Shown piece by piece: positions 34,439 to 44,460 of a stretch of 64,000 bases of DNA. The translations under genes were made by a program, and so were the position numbers. Origin of the DNA: Hydrogenispora ethanolica. Its GTDB lineage: Bacteria > Bacillota > UBA4882 > UBA8346. The DNA is taken from positions 83,621 through 147,620 of the forward strand of contig NZ_SLUN01000005.1 of NCBI RefSeq assembly GCF_004340685.1, written 5' to 3'. Under the pieces are notes generated by a model. The model was not told where the DNA came from, ran no database searches, and was given only the letters and a program-made list of their open reading frames with translations. Numbering within the stretch: position 1 is the stretch's first letter; each line of letters opens with the position of its first letter.

Positions 34439-34725
34439 CGACTGATATATTAGGTGGCCGGGATGGGGGACGGAGAGCCGGGAATGAAGGACGGAATGGG
34501 AGGCCGGACGGTTCCGGGCCGGGGAACGAATCGTCCGGAGCGAACCCATGATGAACATTGGGTTAACATTGAAAGGGAATGCTCCTTGGCACCCGGCCGG
34601 AAAAAGCCGAAACGCCGGCCGCCCCGGAACGGCCGGAGGCCTCGTCTCGCCTTGCTGCCGCCGCTAGCAGCGGGGATGGAACGAGGAAGGATTCTAAAAA
34701 ATTTTTTCGATCGGGCAGAGATGTT

Positions 34726-34754
34726 TTGCAATTGTATTATCCATATGTTAATAT
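34726..34754 (+). promoter_or_regulatory. candidate promoter of hppA
   Basis: TTGCAA (34726-34731), 17-bp spacer, TAATAT (34749-34754), about 220 bp before hppA. The rest of the gap from 34439 holds only short frames without family resemblance. Confidence 0.55.
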
Positions 34755-34973
34755 TAGATTGGCGAGAATTGGTTTTGAAATACATATCCTCTCTGAACGG
34801 TGAAATGGCACGTGCCTACATCATGAAGCGCGGGGAATGAACGGATGCAGCCAAGCCCTGCCTCCCCCGCGAAGTTATAAGGAGGTGTGGTTGGAAAATC
34901 TATTTCGCTCTGCAACGCTCCGTTTTTCCATGTGTTCAAGCAAAGCTTAACCATTATAAGGAGGATCTACGGA

Positions 34974-37127
34974 ATGTCTAATCAAGCTGTGGAGTTCTTA
35001 TTCTATCTGGTTCCGCTCGGCTCGTTGTTGGCGCTCTTTTACGCGTTGTATCTGTACACCTTCGTCAGTAAACAGGAAGCTGGCACCGATAAGATGAAAG
35101 AGATCTCGGCGGCGGTTCGCGAAGGCGCCGTTGCTTATTTGAAACGCCAGTATTCCGGCGTGGCCCTTTTCTTTGTCATTATGTTTGTCATTTTGACGAT
35201 CATCTCTTTCATGGGCTATCTGCCGAAGGTCGTGCCGTTCGCCTTCTTGACCGGCGGTTTCTTCTCCGGTCTGGCCGGCTTCTTCGGGATGATGACCGCC
35301 ACCAAGTCCAACGCCCGGACGGCTTGGGCCGCCAGCAAGAGCTTGAACAGCGGCCTCCAGGTCGCTTTCAAAAGCGGCGCTGTCATGGGGCTGGTCGTCG
35401 TCGGCCTGGGCCTGTTGGACCTGGCCATCTGGTTTATGGTGCTGAAATACGCTTTCGGCGCTTCGATTGAAGTGATCACCGCCACGATGCTCAACTTCGG
35501 CATGGGCGCCAGCTCGATGGCTCTCTTCGCCAGGGTGGGCGGCGGTATCTTTACCAAAGCCGCCGATGTCGGCGCGGATCTCGTGGGCAAAGTCGAAGCC
35601 GGCATCCCGGAGGACGACCCCAGAAATCCGGCGGTCATCGCCGATAACGTCGGCGACAACGTCGGCGACGTCGCCGGCATGGGCGCCGACCTCTACGAAT
35701 CCTATGTCGGTTCGATCGTCGCCACCTCGGCCCTGGCGGTCGCCGCGGGCCTGGGCCTGCGCGGCGTGATGATCCCGATGATCATGGCCGTCATCGGCGT
35801 GCTGGCCTCGATCATCGGCACCTGGTTCGTCCGTTCCGAAGAGAAGGCCGAGCAGAAGACGCTGCTGGCCGCGCTCCGCAAAGGGACCATCTCCAGTTCG
35901 TTGATTATCGCGATCGTTTCCTATCCCTTGATCGGCCTGGTGCTCGGCTGGAACCGGATCGGCGTTTACGGCGCGGTCCTGGCCGGCTTGATCGGCGGGG
36001 TCATCATCGGCCTGCTCACCGAGTATTATACCTCCGGTACTTATAAACCGACCCAAAACGTCGCCAATACCGCCATCACCGGTCCGGCCACCGTCATCAT
36101 CAGCGGCCTCTCCGTGGGCATGCTCTCTACCTTCCTGCCGGTACTGGTGGTTTGCGTTGCGATCCTCATCAGTTATTTCGCCGCGGGCCACGGCGATTTT
36201 AACATGGGCCTTTACGGCATCGCCATCTCCGCGGTGGGCATGCTCTCCACGCTGGGAATCACCCTGGCCACCGACGCCTACGGTCCGGTCGCCGACAATG
36301 CCGGCGGCATCGCCGAAATGTCCGGCCTGGGCAAAGAGGTCCGTCAACGCACCGACGCCCTGGATTCGCTGGGTAACACCACCGCCGCCACGGGCAAAGG
36401 TTTTGCCATCGGTTCCGCGGCTCTGACCGCCTTGGCCCTGATCGCCTCCTTCACCGAGAAGGTTGGCGTGGAAGCCACTCACAAGATGGAAGAGATCGTC
36501 AAAGCCGGCGGCACGGCGCCGCAATGGCTGGAACAGGCGAAACATATCAATCAATTCCTGGACATCACCAATCCGCAAGTGTTGATCGGTTTGTTAATCG
36601 GCGGCATGCTGCCGTTCCTGTTCTGCTCCATGACGATGCAGGCGGTCGGCCGCGCGGCCCAGAGTATCGTCATCGAAGTGCGCCGCCAGTTCAAGGAGAT
36701 TACGGGCTTGATGGAAGGCAAAGCCAAACCGGATTACGCCCGTTGCGTCGACATCTGCACCCGCGCTGCCCAGAAAGAGATGATCCTGCCGGCGATCTCG
36801 GCCATCATCGCTCCGGTCATCGTGGGACTCCTGGTGGGTATTAAAGGTGTGGCCGGTCTGTTGGCCGGTTCGACCGTCACCGGTTTCGTCCTGGCCGTCA
36901 TGATGGCCAATGCCGGCGGCTCGTGGGATAACGCCAAGAAGTACATCGAAGAAGGCAATCACGGCGGCAAGGGCTCCGACGCTCACAAAGCCGCGGTCGT
37001 CGGCGACACCGTCGGTGATCCGTTCAAGGACACCTCGGGTCCGTCGCTGAACATCCTGATCAAGCTGACCTCGATGGTCTCGGTGGTCTTCGCTTCCTTC
37101 ATCCTGACCAACGCGCTTTTCAAATAA
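34974..37127 (+). CDS. hppA: membrane-bound K+-dependent ion-pumping pyrophosphatase
   Basis: The 717-residue product matches membrane pyrophosphatases with about 16 helices. The substrate site is visible as [46 protein letters not shown], with a second Asp-rich set in [15 protein letters not shown]. It couples PPi hydrolysis to H+ or Na+ export. The motif [10 protein letters not shown] (about residue 470) has Ala where K+-independent enzymes have Lys, so it should be K+-dependent; whether it moves Na+ or H+ cannot be read safely. ATG 34974 follows AAGGAGG by 9 nt. Confidence 0.96.
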   Translation: MSNQAVEFLFYLVPLGSLLALFYALYLYTFVSKQEAGTDKMKEISAAVREGAVAYLKRQYSGVALFFVIMFVILTIISFMGYLPKVVPFAFLTGGFFSGLAGFFGMMTATKSNARTAWAASKSLNSGLQVAFKSGAVMGLVVVGLGLLDLAIWFMVLKYAFGASIEVITATMLNFGMGASSMALFARVGGGIFTKAADVGADLVGKVEAGIPEDDPRNPAVIADNVGDNVGDVAGMGADLYESYVGSIVATSALAVAAGLGLRGVMIPMIMAVIGVLASIIGTWFVRSEEKAEQKTLLAALRKGTISSSLIIAIVSYPLIGLVLGWNRIGVYGAVLAGLIGGVIIGLLTEYYTSGTYKPTQNVANTAITGPATVIISGLSVGMLSTFLPVLVVCVAILISYFAAGHGDFNMGLYGIAISAVGMLSTLGITLATDAYGPVADNAGGIAEMSGLGKEVRQRTDALDSLGNTTAATGKGFAIGSAALTALALIASFTEKVGVEATHKMEEIVKAGGTAPQWLEQAKHINQFLDITNPQVLIGLLIGGMLPFLFCSMTMQAVGRAAQSIVIEVRRQFKEITGLMEGKAKPDYARCVDICTRAAQKEMILPAISAIIAPVIVGLLVGIKGVAGLLAGSTVTGFVLAVMMANAGGSWDNAKKYIEEGNHGGKGSDAHKAAVVGDTVGDPFKDTSGPSLNILIKLTSMVSVVFASFILTNALFK

Positions 37128-37200
37128 TCACCGAATCCCCATGTAAACCTTACCGGAATGCCTCGCGCAGAGGCGTCCGGGAGACAACCGTTACAATGCC

Positions 37201-37233
37201 AATAGCCACCCCTCCTGGGGTGGTTATTTTTTT
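37201..37233 (+). terminator. intrinsic terminator after hppA
   Basis: AATAGCCACCCC and GGGGTGGTTATT form a 12-bp stem (one G-U pair), followed by TTTTTTC. The remaining gap to 37468 shows nothing I recognise. Confidence 0.92.
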
Positions 37234-37468
37234 CGCCGGAAGATTTTCCGGCCTTCGCCCGTGCGATCCGGAAACCGGCGCCCCATCGGATCCGGCGGCC
37301 GGTCGCGGGGAGCGTTTGCCGCGCGATACCCGGTCTTTGGATAAAGAAGCATGAAAACCAGCCGGCCAGCGTATCATTTTATGGCGAATCATTGCCTTCA
37401 CGCGCGATCGGACGGAAAAACCGGCCATTGCGCCGGGAGATGCGGAAAATCTTACGTTAGGTGGTTCG

Positions 37469-39043
37469 ATGGGAACAAACGCTTCCATTGTCAAAGGAAC
37501 CGCGCTACTGGCCGGAGCGGGGCTGGTGGCCAAGGCATTCGGCGCGCTGTACCGGATCTTTCTGGCTCGGACCATCGGTAATGAGGGGATCGGCCTCTAT
37601 CAGATGGCCTATCCGATTTACCTGATCTTTCTCTCGCTTTCCACCGCCGGACTGCCGATCGCCATCTCCCGGATGGTGGCGGCCCGGGTTGCCGCGGGCG
37701 ACCGCGGGGGAGCGAACCGGGTGCTGTCGGCGGCCTTGATCCTGTTAGCCGGTTTGGGGGTGGTTTCTACCCTGGCGATGGCGCTGTCCGCCCGCTGGCT
37801 GGCGGGGACAGTGGTCGCCGACAGCCGGGCCGTCTACGCCATCTGGGCGTTGGCTCCGGCCATCGCCTTCATGAGCCTGATCGCCGGGTTTCGAGGCTTC
37901 TTTCAGGGATGGCAGCAGATGATCCCGAGCGCCGTTTCCCAGATCATTGAACAGATGGTGCGGGTGGCGGTGGCATTGATCCTAGCGGTGCTGTTATTGC
38001 CCTACGGGGTGGAGCACGCCGCGGCCGGGGCGGCCTTTGGAGCGACCATGGGCGGCATGGCCGGGCTGGTCTATCTGATTTGGACCTTCTACCGGAGACG
38101 CCGGCAACGGGAAGGCAGCCCCGTTGCCGGCCCGGGGATGGGAGGACGGACAGCCGAGCCTTTCCACCGGACCATCGCCAAACTGCTCCGCTTTACCCTG
38201 CCGATCGCGCTGGCCACGGTTTTGACCCCGCTTTTGCAAGCCATCGATTCGATGATTGTCCCCGCCCGGCTGCAAAGCATCGGTTATGCTACCGGCCAGG
38301 CCACCGCGCTCCTGGGGATCCTCGGCAACTCCTGGGCGGTCGTCTACTTGCCCCTGATTGTCACCGCGGCGATGGCCTCCAATCTGGTCCCGGCCCTCTC
38401 CGGCCTGCTCACCCAGGAGAAACACCGGCAGCTGCAGACCAGGATCGGCGAGGGGCTGCGCTTGGGCATGCTGTATCTGGTTCCGGCCTCCGCCATGCTG
38501 CTGGTATTCGGCGGAACGATCTACCGCCTCCTCTACGGCGGAGCCCAGGGCATGATCCTCTGCTGGTTTGCCCCAGCCGTCCTGCTATTGGGGCTGGAGC
38601 AAGTCTCCGCCGGAACGTTGCAGGGTTTGGGCAGGCCCAGCCTGCCGCTGGTCCATTTTGTTTGCGGCGCGGCGGTAAAAGTCGGCGTGACGCTGACTGC
38701 CACCGGCTGGCCGGGCTTGAATCTGGCCGGCGCGGCCCTGGGAACCGCGGCGGGGGCCGGAGTCACCGCCGTCTTGAATTTGTGGGCCATTCAACGTTTG
38801 ACCGGAGCCGCTCTGCCATCCAACCTGGCCGCCTTGTGCGGCGGGGGCGGAATGATCGCGGTCTCTTGGTATCTGTCGCGCCACTTGAACTGCCATTATA
38901 TCCTGGAGTTTTTGATCAGCGGGTTTTTCGGGGTCACCGCTTATTTGGCCTTATTATGGATCCTGGGAGGGATCGGGAGGCAGGATCTAGAAATTATATC
39001 CGACCTGGTCGGTCATACGATGTCGCGTTCCAAGCAATATTAA
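37469..39043 (+). CDS. SpoVB/MurJ-like polysaccharide flippase (MOP superfamily)
   Basis: The 524-residue product has about 14 membrane helices and the SpoVB-type N terminus: GTALLAGAGLVAKAFGALYRIFLARTIGNEGIGLYQMAYPIYLIFL. Later motifs are LSTAGLPIAISRMV and GFRGFFQGWQQMIPSAVSQIIEQMVRV. SpoVB relatives are thought to flip lipid-linked wall or spore-cortex precursors. In Firmicutes such a gene often precedes mazG, as here, with 87 bp between. Confidence 0.88.
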   Translation: MGTNASIVKGTALLAGAGLVAKAFGALYRIFLARTIGNEGIGLYQMAYPIYLIFLSLSTAGLPIAISRMVAARVAAGDRGGANRVLSAALILLAGLGVVSTLAMALSARWLAGTVVADSRAVYAIWALAPAIAFMSLIAGFRGFFQGWQQMIPSAVSQIIEQMVRVAVALILAVLLLPYGVEHAAAGAAFGATMGGMAGLVYLIWTFYRRRRQREGSPVAGPGMGGRTAEPFHRTIAKLLRFTLPIALATVLTPLLQAIDSMIVPARLQSIGYATGQATALLGILGNSWAVVYLPLIVTAAMASNLVPALSGLLTQEKHRQLQTRIGEGLRLGMLYLVPASAMLLVFGGTIYRLLYGGAQGMILCWFAPAVLLLGLEQVSAGTLQGLGRPSLPLVHFVCGAAVKVGVTLTATGWPGLNLAGAALGTAAGAGVTAVLNLWAIQRLTGAALPSNLAALCGGGGMIAVSWYLSRHLNCHYILEFLISGFFGVTAYLALLWILGGIGRQDLEIISDLVGHTMSRSKQY

Positions 39044-39130
39044 TAACGATCGGCGTTATCGGTGCGGAACGTAACCCGGGGATGCCAGGCGGAAAGCGAA
39101 TGGGACAAGGAGAAGGAGGCTTTTAACGAT

Positions 39131-39949
39131 ATGAGTCTGCAGGTGAAAAAGAAACCCGAGTGCAACCTCGCCCAATTGGTGGAGGTCATGGCCAAGCTGC
39201 GGGGCGAAGGCGGCTGCCCCTGGGATCGGGAGCAAACCCAGGAGTCCTTAAAACCCTATGTGATCGAAGAGGCATTTGAGGTTTTGGAGGCAGTGGAGTC
39301 CGGCCGGCCGGACAAGCTCTGCGAGGAACTGGGCGATCTGTTATTGCAAGTGATCTTCCACGCCGAGATCGCCGCCGAGACCGGCCAGTTCGATATCGAT
39401 GATGTCATTGGAGGGATCGTGGCCAAGCTGATCCGGCGCCATCCCCACGTCTTCGGCACCGTCGCGGTGGACGGAGTGGCCGGGGTCCTGGATAATTGGG
39501 AGAAGATCAAGCAGAGTGAGAAACCCGGCGAACGCCCGTCGGCGCTGGACGGGATCCCCAAAGATTTTCCCGCTTTGATGAAGGCCGAGAAGATTCAAGG
39601 GAAGGCGGCCCGGGTCGGTTTCGATTGGGGAAACCTTGAGGGACCGTTGGCCAAGGTCAAGGAGGAGTTCGGGGAGTTTGAAGCGGTGTTGGATCCCGCC
39701 GCGCTCCCGGAAGAGGGCAGCCCGGCCTGGAGCCGTTTGGAGGATGAATTGGGCGACATTCTGTTCGCCATGGTCAATGTGGCCCGGGTTTTGAAGATTC
39801 ACCCCGAACTGGCGTTGCGCCGCACTATCGCCAAGTTTGACAAGCGTTTCCGGTATATCGAAGCGGCGGCCGCCGCGGCCGGGAAAAGCCTTCCCGAAAT
39901 GACACTGGCTGAAATGGACAGATACTGGGAGGAGGCCAAAACCAAATAG
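39131..39949 (+). CDS. mazG: nucleoside triphosphate pyrophosphohydrolase MazG
   Basis: The 272-residue product has two MazG domains. The first has LRGEGGCPWDREQTQESLKPYVIEEAFEVLEA and EELGDLLLQVIFHAEIA. The second has KVKEEFGEFEAV and LEDELGDILFAMVNVARV. It hydrolyses (d)NTPs to monophosphates and removes aberrant nucleotides. It lacks the N-terminal tetrapyrrole methylase domain found in Bacillus YabN. ATG 39131 follows AAGGAGG. Confidence 0.95.
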   Translation: MSLQVKKKPECNLAQLVEVMAKLRGEGGCPWDREQTQESLKPYVIEEAFEVLEAVESGRPDKLCEELGDLLLQVIFHAEIAAETGQFDIDDVIGGIVAKLIRRHPHVFGTVAVDGVAGVLDNWEKIKQSEKPGERPSALDGIPKDFPALMKAEKIQGKAARVGFDWGNLEGPLAKVKEEFGEFEAVLDPAALPEEGSPAWSRLEDELGDILFAMVNVARVLKIHPELALRRTIAKFDKRFRYIEAAAAAAGKSLPEMTLAEMDRYWEEAKTK

Positions 39950-39963
39950 ACGTTTGGACCGAT

Positions 39964-39993
39964 AATGAGGGCGCACAGTCGCCCTCATTTTTG
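39964..39993 (+). terminator. intrinsic terminator after mazG
   Basis: AATGAGGGCG and CGCCCTCATT pair around CACAGT, followed by TTTGT. Confidence 0.85.
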
Positions 39994-40219
39994 TAACAGC
40001 GGATGATAATTTTCCCAATCCTTTTTCCGGAGTTCTCGGGACGTTTTCCTCCATGTGATTCCATTACTTCCTCCTCTGGAAAAAAGCAATTTCATCGTGA
40101 TTTGAAAAAATTGTAATTTTATTTAAGGAATTTCCAAGAAAATGGCGAATTAATATAGTCCACTAATTTTTCCGGAAAGCAGCGAGCCAAGAACAGGGAA
40201 TGGGGGTACGCTACGGTTG

Positions 40220-43200
40220 ATGAAACAGTCATTGATGCAGCGGATTCAGCGCAACCAGCTGTTGCTGATCATAACCTTTGGCTGGTTGACCCTGCTCGCC
40301 CTGTTCATCCTGGTCTGGAACCAGACCGTCGGGTTGAATCAACAACGTTTACTGACCTTGGCGAAAGTCCTTGACCGGACGATTCAACGGCACCCCTCTT
40401 TATTCTTGAACTCCGCCGTCCCGGCGGGGCGGGTCAGAGCGGTTCTGGAGTCGGAGGTCGATCCGATTATCCGGAGTTTCCGGCCGGGCTACGCGGTGGG
40501 CTTTTACCCAAGTGGCCGCCAAAGACCGGTCATCCTGATCGATAACGGCGGGATCGCAGTCCATAAGGTAGAGGAGTGGCCGGCGGATGCAGTCCGGCGA
40601 CCGCGGACAGACTCCAAACCCGAGTACGTACTGAGCTGGTCCGGGCCGCATCGGACCTGGCTCTATCAATGCGCTGAGCCGGTGCTCCGCAACCGCCGGA
40701 TCGAGGGGTATGCCCTGGCCGCGGTCAGCTTGACGAGCATGATGGCATTTGGCGTGCAACTGGCACTTTGCGTTTCACTGATCACGCTCGGCGCCGGTCT
40801 GGTATCGGTCATGGCCAGCCAGCGCTTGAATGCGGCGATTCGACTGAATCTGCAGCAGTTATTGTTGATGGATCATCCGGCGCCCAAACCGGAATTTCAA
40901 ATTGAAGAGTTCGACCGGATCGCCCGCTTCAATCAGAAGGTTTTTCAGGATCTCAAGAACGCTGAGCAGCAAAGGGTGGCTATCCTGGAGAGTATCAGCG
41001 ACGCTTTTTTCGCTCTGAATCATCAATGGCAGTTCACTTATTTGAATCGCCAGATGGAGCGGATCTCCGGCTGGAAACGGGAACGGCTCCTGGGCGCATC
41101 CATTTTTCAGTTTTTCCCCCGCGCCAAACTGGAACCTTATATCCCAGCCGTGGAAGGGGCCTGTCACCAAGGGAAACCTCACCAACTGGAGCTGGAATGG
41201 GAACACGGCGTCTGGTATGAGCTTCATATCTATCCCGCTCCCACGGGAATCTCCGTCTATTTTCAGGATATCTCCGCCCGCAAAAACGCCGAAATCCAAT
41301 TACGTGAGTCACAGCAGCGGTTGGCGCAGCTCCTGGAGAGCATCCACCATGCCTTTTTCACCTTGGACAGCAAGCAGCGGTTTACCTATCTGAATCAAGC
41401 GGCGGAACGCCTTTTCCAAATCCGCGGCGCGGAATGGCTTGGCAAGGTCGGATGGGATTTCTTTCACGCCTATATGGAGCCCGGCTTCAGCCGGGAATTG
41501 GCGCGGGTCTGGCGCGAGCAGACCGTGAGCCGGTTTGAAACCTTTTCCCAACGGCTCGGAGTCTGGATTGAGGTGCACGCCTATCCCTCGGCGGAGAGTT
41601 TATTCATTTATGTACTGGACAGCACCGCGCGGAAACGCTCCGAAGAGACCCGCCTACGGCTGGCCGCCATCGTCGAGTCCTCCGAAGACGCGATCCTCAG
41701 CACCGATCTGGACGGCACTGTTACCAGTTGGAATAAAGGCGCGGAAGCGATGTACGGCTATCCGGCAGAGCAGGCCGTCGGTCAACCGGTGGGGCGTCTG
41801 TTGAAAGCCCCGGAAGGCGAGTCATCCATCACGGCGATCTTTCATCGCTGGAAAGAAGCGGGGATGAAGGGGACGACCGAGGCTGTGATGCTGCACCAGA
41901 ACGGCGCTCCGGTCCATGTGGCGATCAAACTGGCGGCATTGTCGGGCATGAACGGCCAGACCATCGGGTACTCCGGCATTCACCGGGACATCTCCAAGGA
42001 AGTGATCTTCAAAAAGGAACTGCTCGCGGAGAGAGAACGGCTCTCCGTCACCTTGCGATCCATCGGTGAGGGCGTAATCGCTACGGATCGCCTGGGGCGG
42101 ATCGTGTCGATGAATCGCGAAGCCGAGAGCTTAACCGGATACTCTCAGTACGAAGTCTTGGGGCAGCCGCTGGAGACGGTCTTTACCGTGATCGATCAAC
42201 TGACCAGAGGGAAATACGAGGGGATCGTCAATGCCGTCCTGAACTCGGAAGAAATCATTCACCTCCACAATTTGTTCCTCCTCCACCAACATGAGCGGGA
42301 AATTCCGGTCAGCGTCAGTCTGGCGCCGATCAAGTCGGGCCGGGGCGAATGCTTCGGCGTGGTGCTGGTGTTTCAGGATATCACCGAGAAACAGCGCATC
42401 GAGCAAGAGCTGCTCAAAGCCGAAAAAATCGAATCGCTGGCGATTCTCGCCGGCGGGATCGCCCACGATTTTAATAATTTCCTCTCCGCCATCCTGGCCA
42501 ATCTGCAACTGGCCCTCGCCAAGCTGAAGCGGGGCGATGATATCAGCCGTTACCTTGAGGAATCGGCCGATGCCACCCGCAAGGCCAGCGACCTCACCAA
42601 GCAGTTGCAGACCTTCTCCCGGGGCGAGGCTCCGGTTAAAAAAGCCGCCGCCATCGGCGATCTAATCCGCGATACCGTCCGTTTTGTGCTGCGGGGTTCC
42701 AAAGTAAAGGTCGAGTTCGAGCTGCCGGAGGATCTTTGGCCGGTCGAGATCGACAGCGGCCAGATCAGCCAGGTTCTCCATAATTTGACCCTGAACGCCA
42801 AACAAGCCATGCCTGGCGGCGGAACTTTGAGAATCCTGGGGCGGAACATCCGGATCCGGCCCGGTTCCCGCTATCTGCCCGGCGGCTATGTCGAATTGGC
42901 TGTCCAGGATGAAGGCGACGGAATCCCCCCGGAAAACTTGGGCCGGATCTTTGATCCCTTCTTTACAACCAAGGAGGAAGGGACCGGCCTGGGACTGGCC
43001 ACCTCCTATTCCATTATCAAAAAACACAATGGCTATCTCGAAGTGGAGTCCGTTCCCCTGGTGGGAACCACCTTTACCATTTTATTGCCTGCTACGAATG
43101 CCCGGCCCGCCGTGGAGGAAGAAAGCCCGGAAGTGGCCGCGACCCGGGAAGCCGCCCTTTTATTGATGGACGACGAGGCAACGATCCGCGATAGTGTCGG

Positions 43201-43528
43201 CGAAATGTTGCGGGATGCCGGCTACCGCGTCGTGCTGGCCCGGGATGGCCGGGAAGTCTTGGAGGATTACCGGCGGGCCATGGAGGAGGGGGCTCCTTTT
43301 GATCTGGTGATCATGGACCTGACAGTCCCCGGAGGGCTCGGCGGCCAGGAGACCATCGCCGAGCTCAAAACGGTGGACCCCGCGGTAAGAGCCATCGTCT
43401 CCAGCGGTTACGCCAATGATCCGATCATCGCCGAGTACCAAAAATACGGTTTTTGCGGCGTAGCCGCCAAACCTTATAAGTTTGCCGAGTTGAAACGGAT
43501 CATCGACCGGGCGTTGGTTGGCTCATGA
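40220..43528 (+). CDS. hybrid sensor histidine kinase with several PAS domains and a C-terminal receiver
   Basis: The 1102-residue product has a membrane helix (about 14-36), an extracytoplasmic sensor segment and a second helix (about 175-197). At least four PAS domains follow (AILESISDAFFALNHQWQFTYLN, LLESIHHAFFTLDSKQRFTYLN, AIVESSEDAILSTDLDGTVTSWN, TLRSIGEGVIATDRLGRIVSMN). The kinase core has the H-box GGIAHDFNNFLSAILANLQL and ATP-site motifs DEGDGIPPENLGRIFDPFFTTKEEGTGLGL. The receiver keeps LMDDEA, the phosphoacceptor in IMDLTVPGGLGG and the AKPY lysine. No response regulator gene is adjacent. The ligand is unknown. Confidence 0.93.
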   Translation: MKQSLMQRIQRNQLLLIITFGWLTLLALFILVWNQTVGLNQQRLLTLAKVLDRTIQRHPSLFLNSAVPAGRVRAVLESEVDPIIRSFRPGYAVGFYPSGRQRPVILIDNGGIAVHKVEEWPADAVRRPRTDSKPEYVLSWSGPHRTWLYQCAEPVLRNRRIEGYALAAVSLTSMMAFGVQLALCVSLITLGAGLVSVMASQRLNAAIRLNLQQLLLMDHPAPKPEFQIEEFDRIARFNQKVFQDLKNAEQQRVAILESISDAFFALNHQWQFTYLNRQMERISGWKRERLLGASIFQFFPRAKLEPYIPAVEGACHQGKPHQLELEWEHGVWYELHIYPAPTGISVYFQDISARKNAEIQLRESQQRLAQLLESIHHAFFTLDSKQRFTYLNQAAERLFQIRGAEWLGKVGWDFFHAYMEPGFSRELARVWREQTVSRFETFSQRLGVWIEVHAYPSAESLFIYVLDSTARKRSEETRLRLAAIVESSEDAILSTDLDGTVTSWNKGAEAMYGYPAEQAVGQPVGRLLKAPEGESSITAIFHRWKEAGMKGTTEAVMLHQNGAPVHVAIKLAALSGMNGQTIGYSGIHRDISKEVIFKKELLAERERLSVTLRSIGEGVIATDRLGRIVSMNREAESLTGYSQYEVLGQPLETVFTVIDQLTRGKYEGIVNAVLNSEEIIHLHNLFLLHQHEREIPVSVSLAPIKSGRGECFGVVLVFQDITEKQRIEQELLKAEKIESLAILAGGIAHDFNNFLSAILANLQLALAKLKRGDDISRYLEESADATRKASDLTKQLQTFSRGEAPVKKAAAIGDLIRDTVRFVLRGSKVKVEFELPEDLWPVEIDSGQISQVLHNLTLNAKQAMPGGGTLRILGRNIRIRPGSRYLPGGYVELAVQDEGDGIPPENLGRIFDPFFTTKEEGTGLGLATSYSIIKKHNGYLEVESVPLVGTTFTILLPATNARPAVEEESPEVAATREAALLLMDDEATIRDSVGEMLRDAGYRVVLARDGREVLEDYRRAMEEGAPFDLVIMDLTVPGGLGGQETIAELKTVDPAVRAIVSSGYANDPIIAEYQKYGFCGVAAKPYKFAELKRIIDRALVGS

Positions 43529-43659
43529 GCCGGAGATTCTTAGGCGGCGCGGCAGGAAAAAAACGGCGCCGGAACGAATCAAGATCATGGGGATCCATCC
43601 GCCAAGCATTGGACCAAAAGGCTTGGGGCGGCAGGTACCATGGAAGGAGAAAAATCGGG

Positions 43660-44130
43660 ATGAATATCGATCAAGAACTTCAAGAACGGGTCCGGGAGGA
43701 ACAGGAATTACAATTTGAAGCGTTTACCAACCGGACGGCGCTGGAGATCGGGTTGAAACTGGCGGAGCGGGCTCAAAAAGAAAGGAAAGCCATCACCATC
43801 GACATCACCCGTTCCGGTCAACAGCTCTTTCATTATGCGTGCGAAGGAACGACGCCCGACAACGACCAATGGATTATTCGCAAGTGCCGGGTAGTGAACC
43901 GTTTCCATAAGAGTTCGCTCCGGGTGGGACAGCAATTGGTGAAATCGGGCACCACCATCGATCAGCGGTATTATGTGAATCCGCTGGAATACTCGGCCCA
44001 TGGCGGCGCTTTCCCCATTCTGATTCGGAATGTCGGCGTGGTTGGCACTATCGCCGTCTCCGGCCTGGCCCAGGAGGAAGACCATGCCATGGTGGTCGAA
44101 GCCATTCGCCAGTATTTAAAAGCGTTGTGA
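43660..44130 (+). CDS. UPF0303 family protein (haem-degrading domain-like)
   Basis: The 156-residue product matches UPF0303/DUF336-like proteins: FEAFTNRTALEIGLKLAERAQKERKAITIDITRSGQQLFHYACEGTTPDN, then NPLEYSAHGGAFPILIRNVGVVGTIAVSGLAQEEDHAMVVEAI. Relatives are annotated as haem-degrading or cofactor-binding, with uncertain function. ATG 43660 follows GAAGGAG; the longer frame from 43525 overlaps the kinase gene. The last codons and the TGA stop (44128-44130) lie inside repeat copy 5, so the element has replaced the native end. Confidence 0.87.
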   Translation: MNIDQELQERVREEQELQFEAFTNRTALEIGLKLAERAQKERKAITIDITRSGQQLFHYACEGTTPDNDQWIIRKCRVVNRFHKSSLRVGQQLVKSGTTIDQRYYVNPLEYSAHGGAFPILIRNVGVVGTIAVSGLAQEEDHAMVVEAIRQYLKAL

Positions 44131-44248
44131 TAAACCCTGTCCGAAGGCAGGGTGACACAAAAGCTCAGAAAAGCAAGTGATAAAGTCGTTTTTTAGTCCA
44201 TTGAAAGGATGATTTCCGAATTTGAGGACTTTATCACATGGCTTTTAA
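44116..44248 (+). repeat. two-hairpin repeat, family 1, copy 5 (complete)
   Basis: TTTAAAAGCGTTGTGATAAA begins the element and TTTATCACATGGCTTTTAAA ends it. It is nearly identical to copy 2 through both hairpins. Its first bases encode the end of the UPF0303 protein. It is fused head to tail with copy 6. Confidence 0.92.
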
Positions 44249-44324
44249 AAGCGTTGTGATAAACCCTGTCCGAAGGCAGGGTGAACATAAAAGCTCAGAA
44301 AAGCAAGTGATGAAGTCGTTTCAA
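44245..44324 (+). repeat. two-hairpin repeat, family 1, copy 6 (3'-truncated)
   Basis: It shares TTAAAAGC with copy 5 and runs through hairpin 1 and the left arm of hairpin 2 (GTGATGAAGTCG, one change), then stops. The region 44325-44460 shows nothing further. Confidence 0.88.
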
Positions 44325-44460
44325 ACTCTCTCAGCGGGAGCGTCGATTGTTTAAAAAATTTGTAAATCTCCTATTTCAATAGAGGGAAAACCCGCCGGAG
44401 ATTGAAGAATAGAAACGAAAGTTGCATGTATCGCAAATCTGGGTGATCGAGGTCCATACT

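Noticed and set aside
34306-34840. Open frames over arrays B/C and the following GC-rich region
   Set aside because: Composition is driven by repeats and runs of Gly/Arg; no family resemblance; the region ends in the hppA leader.
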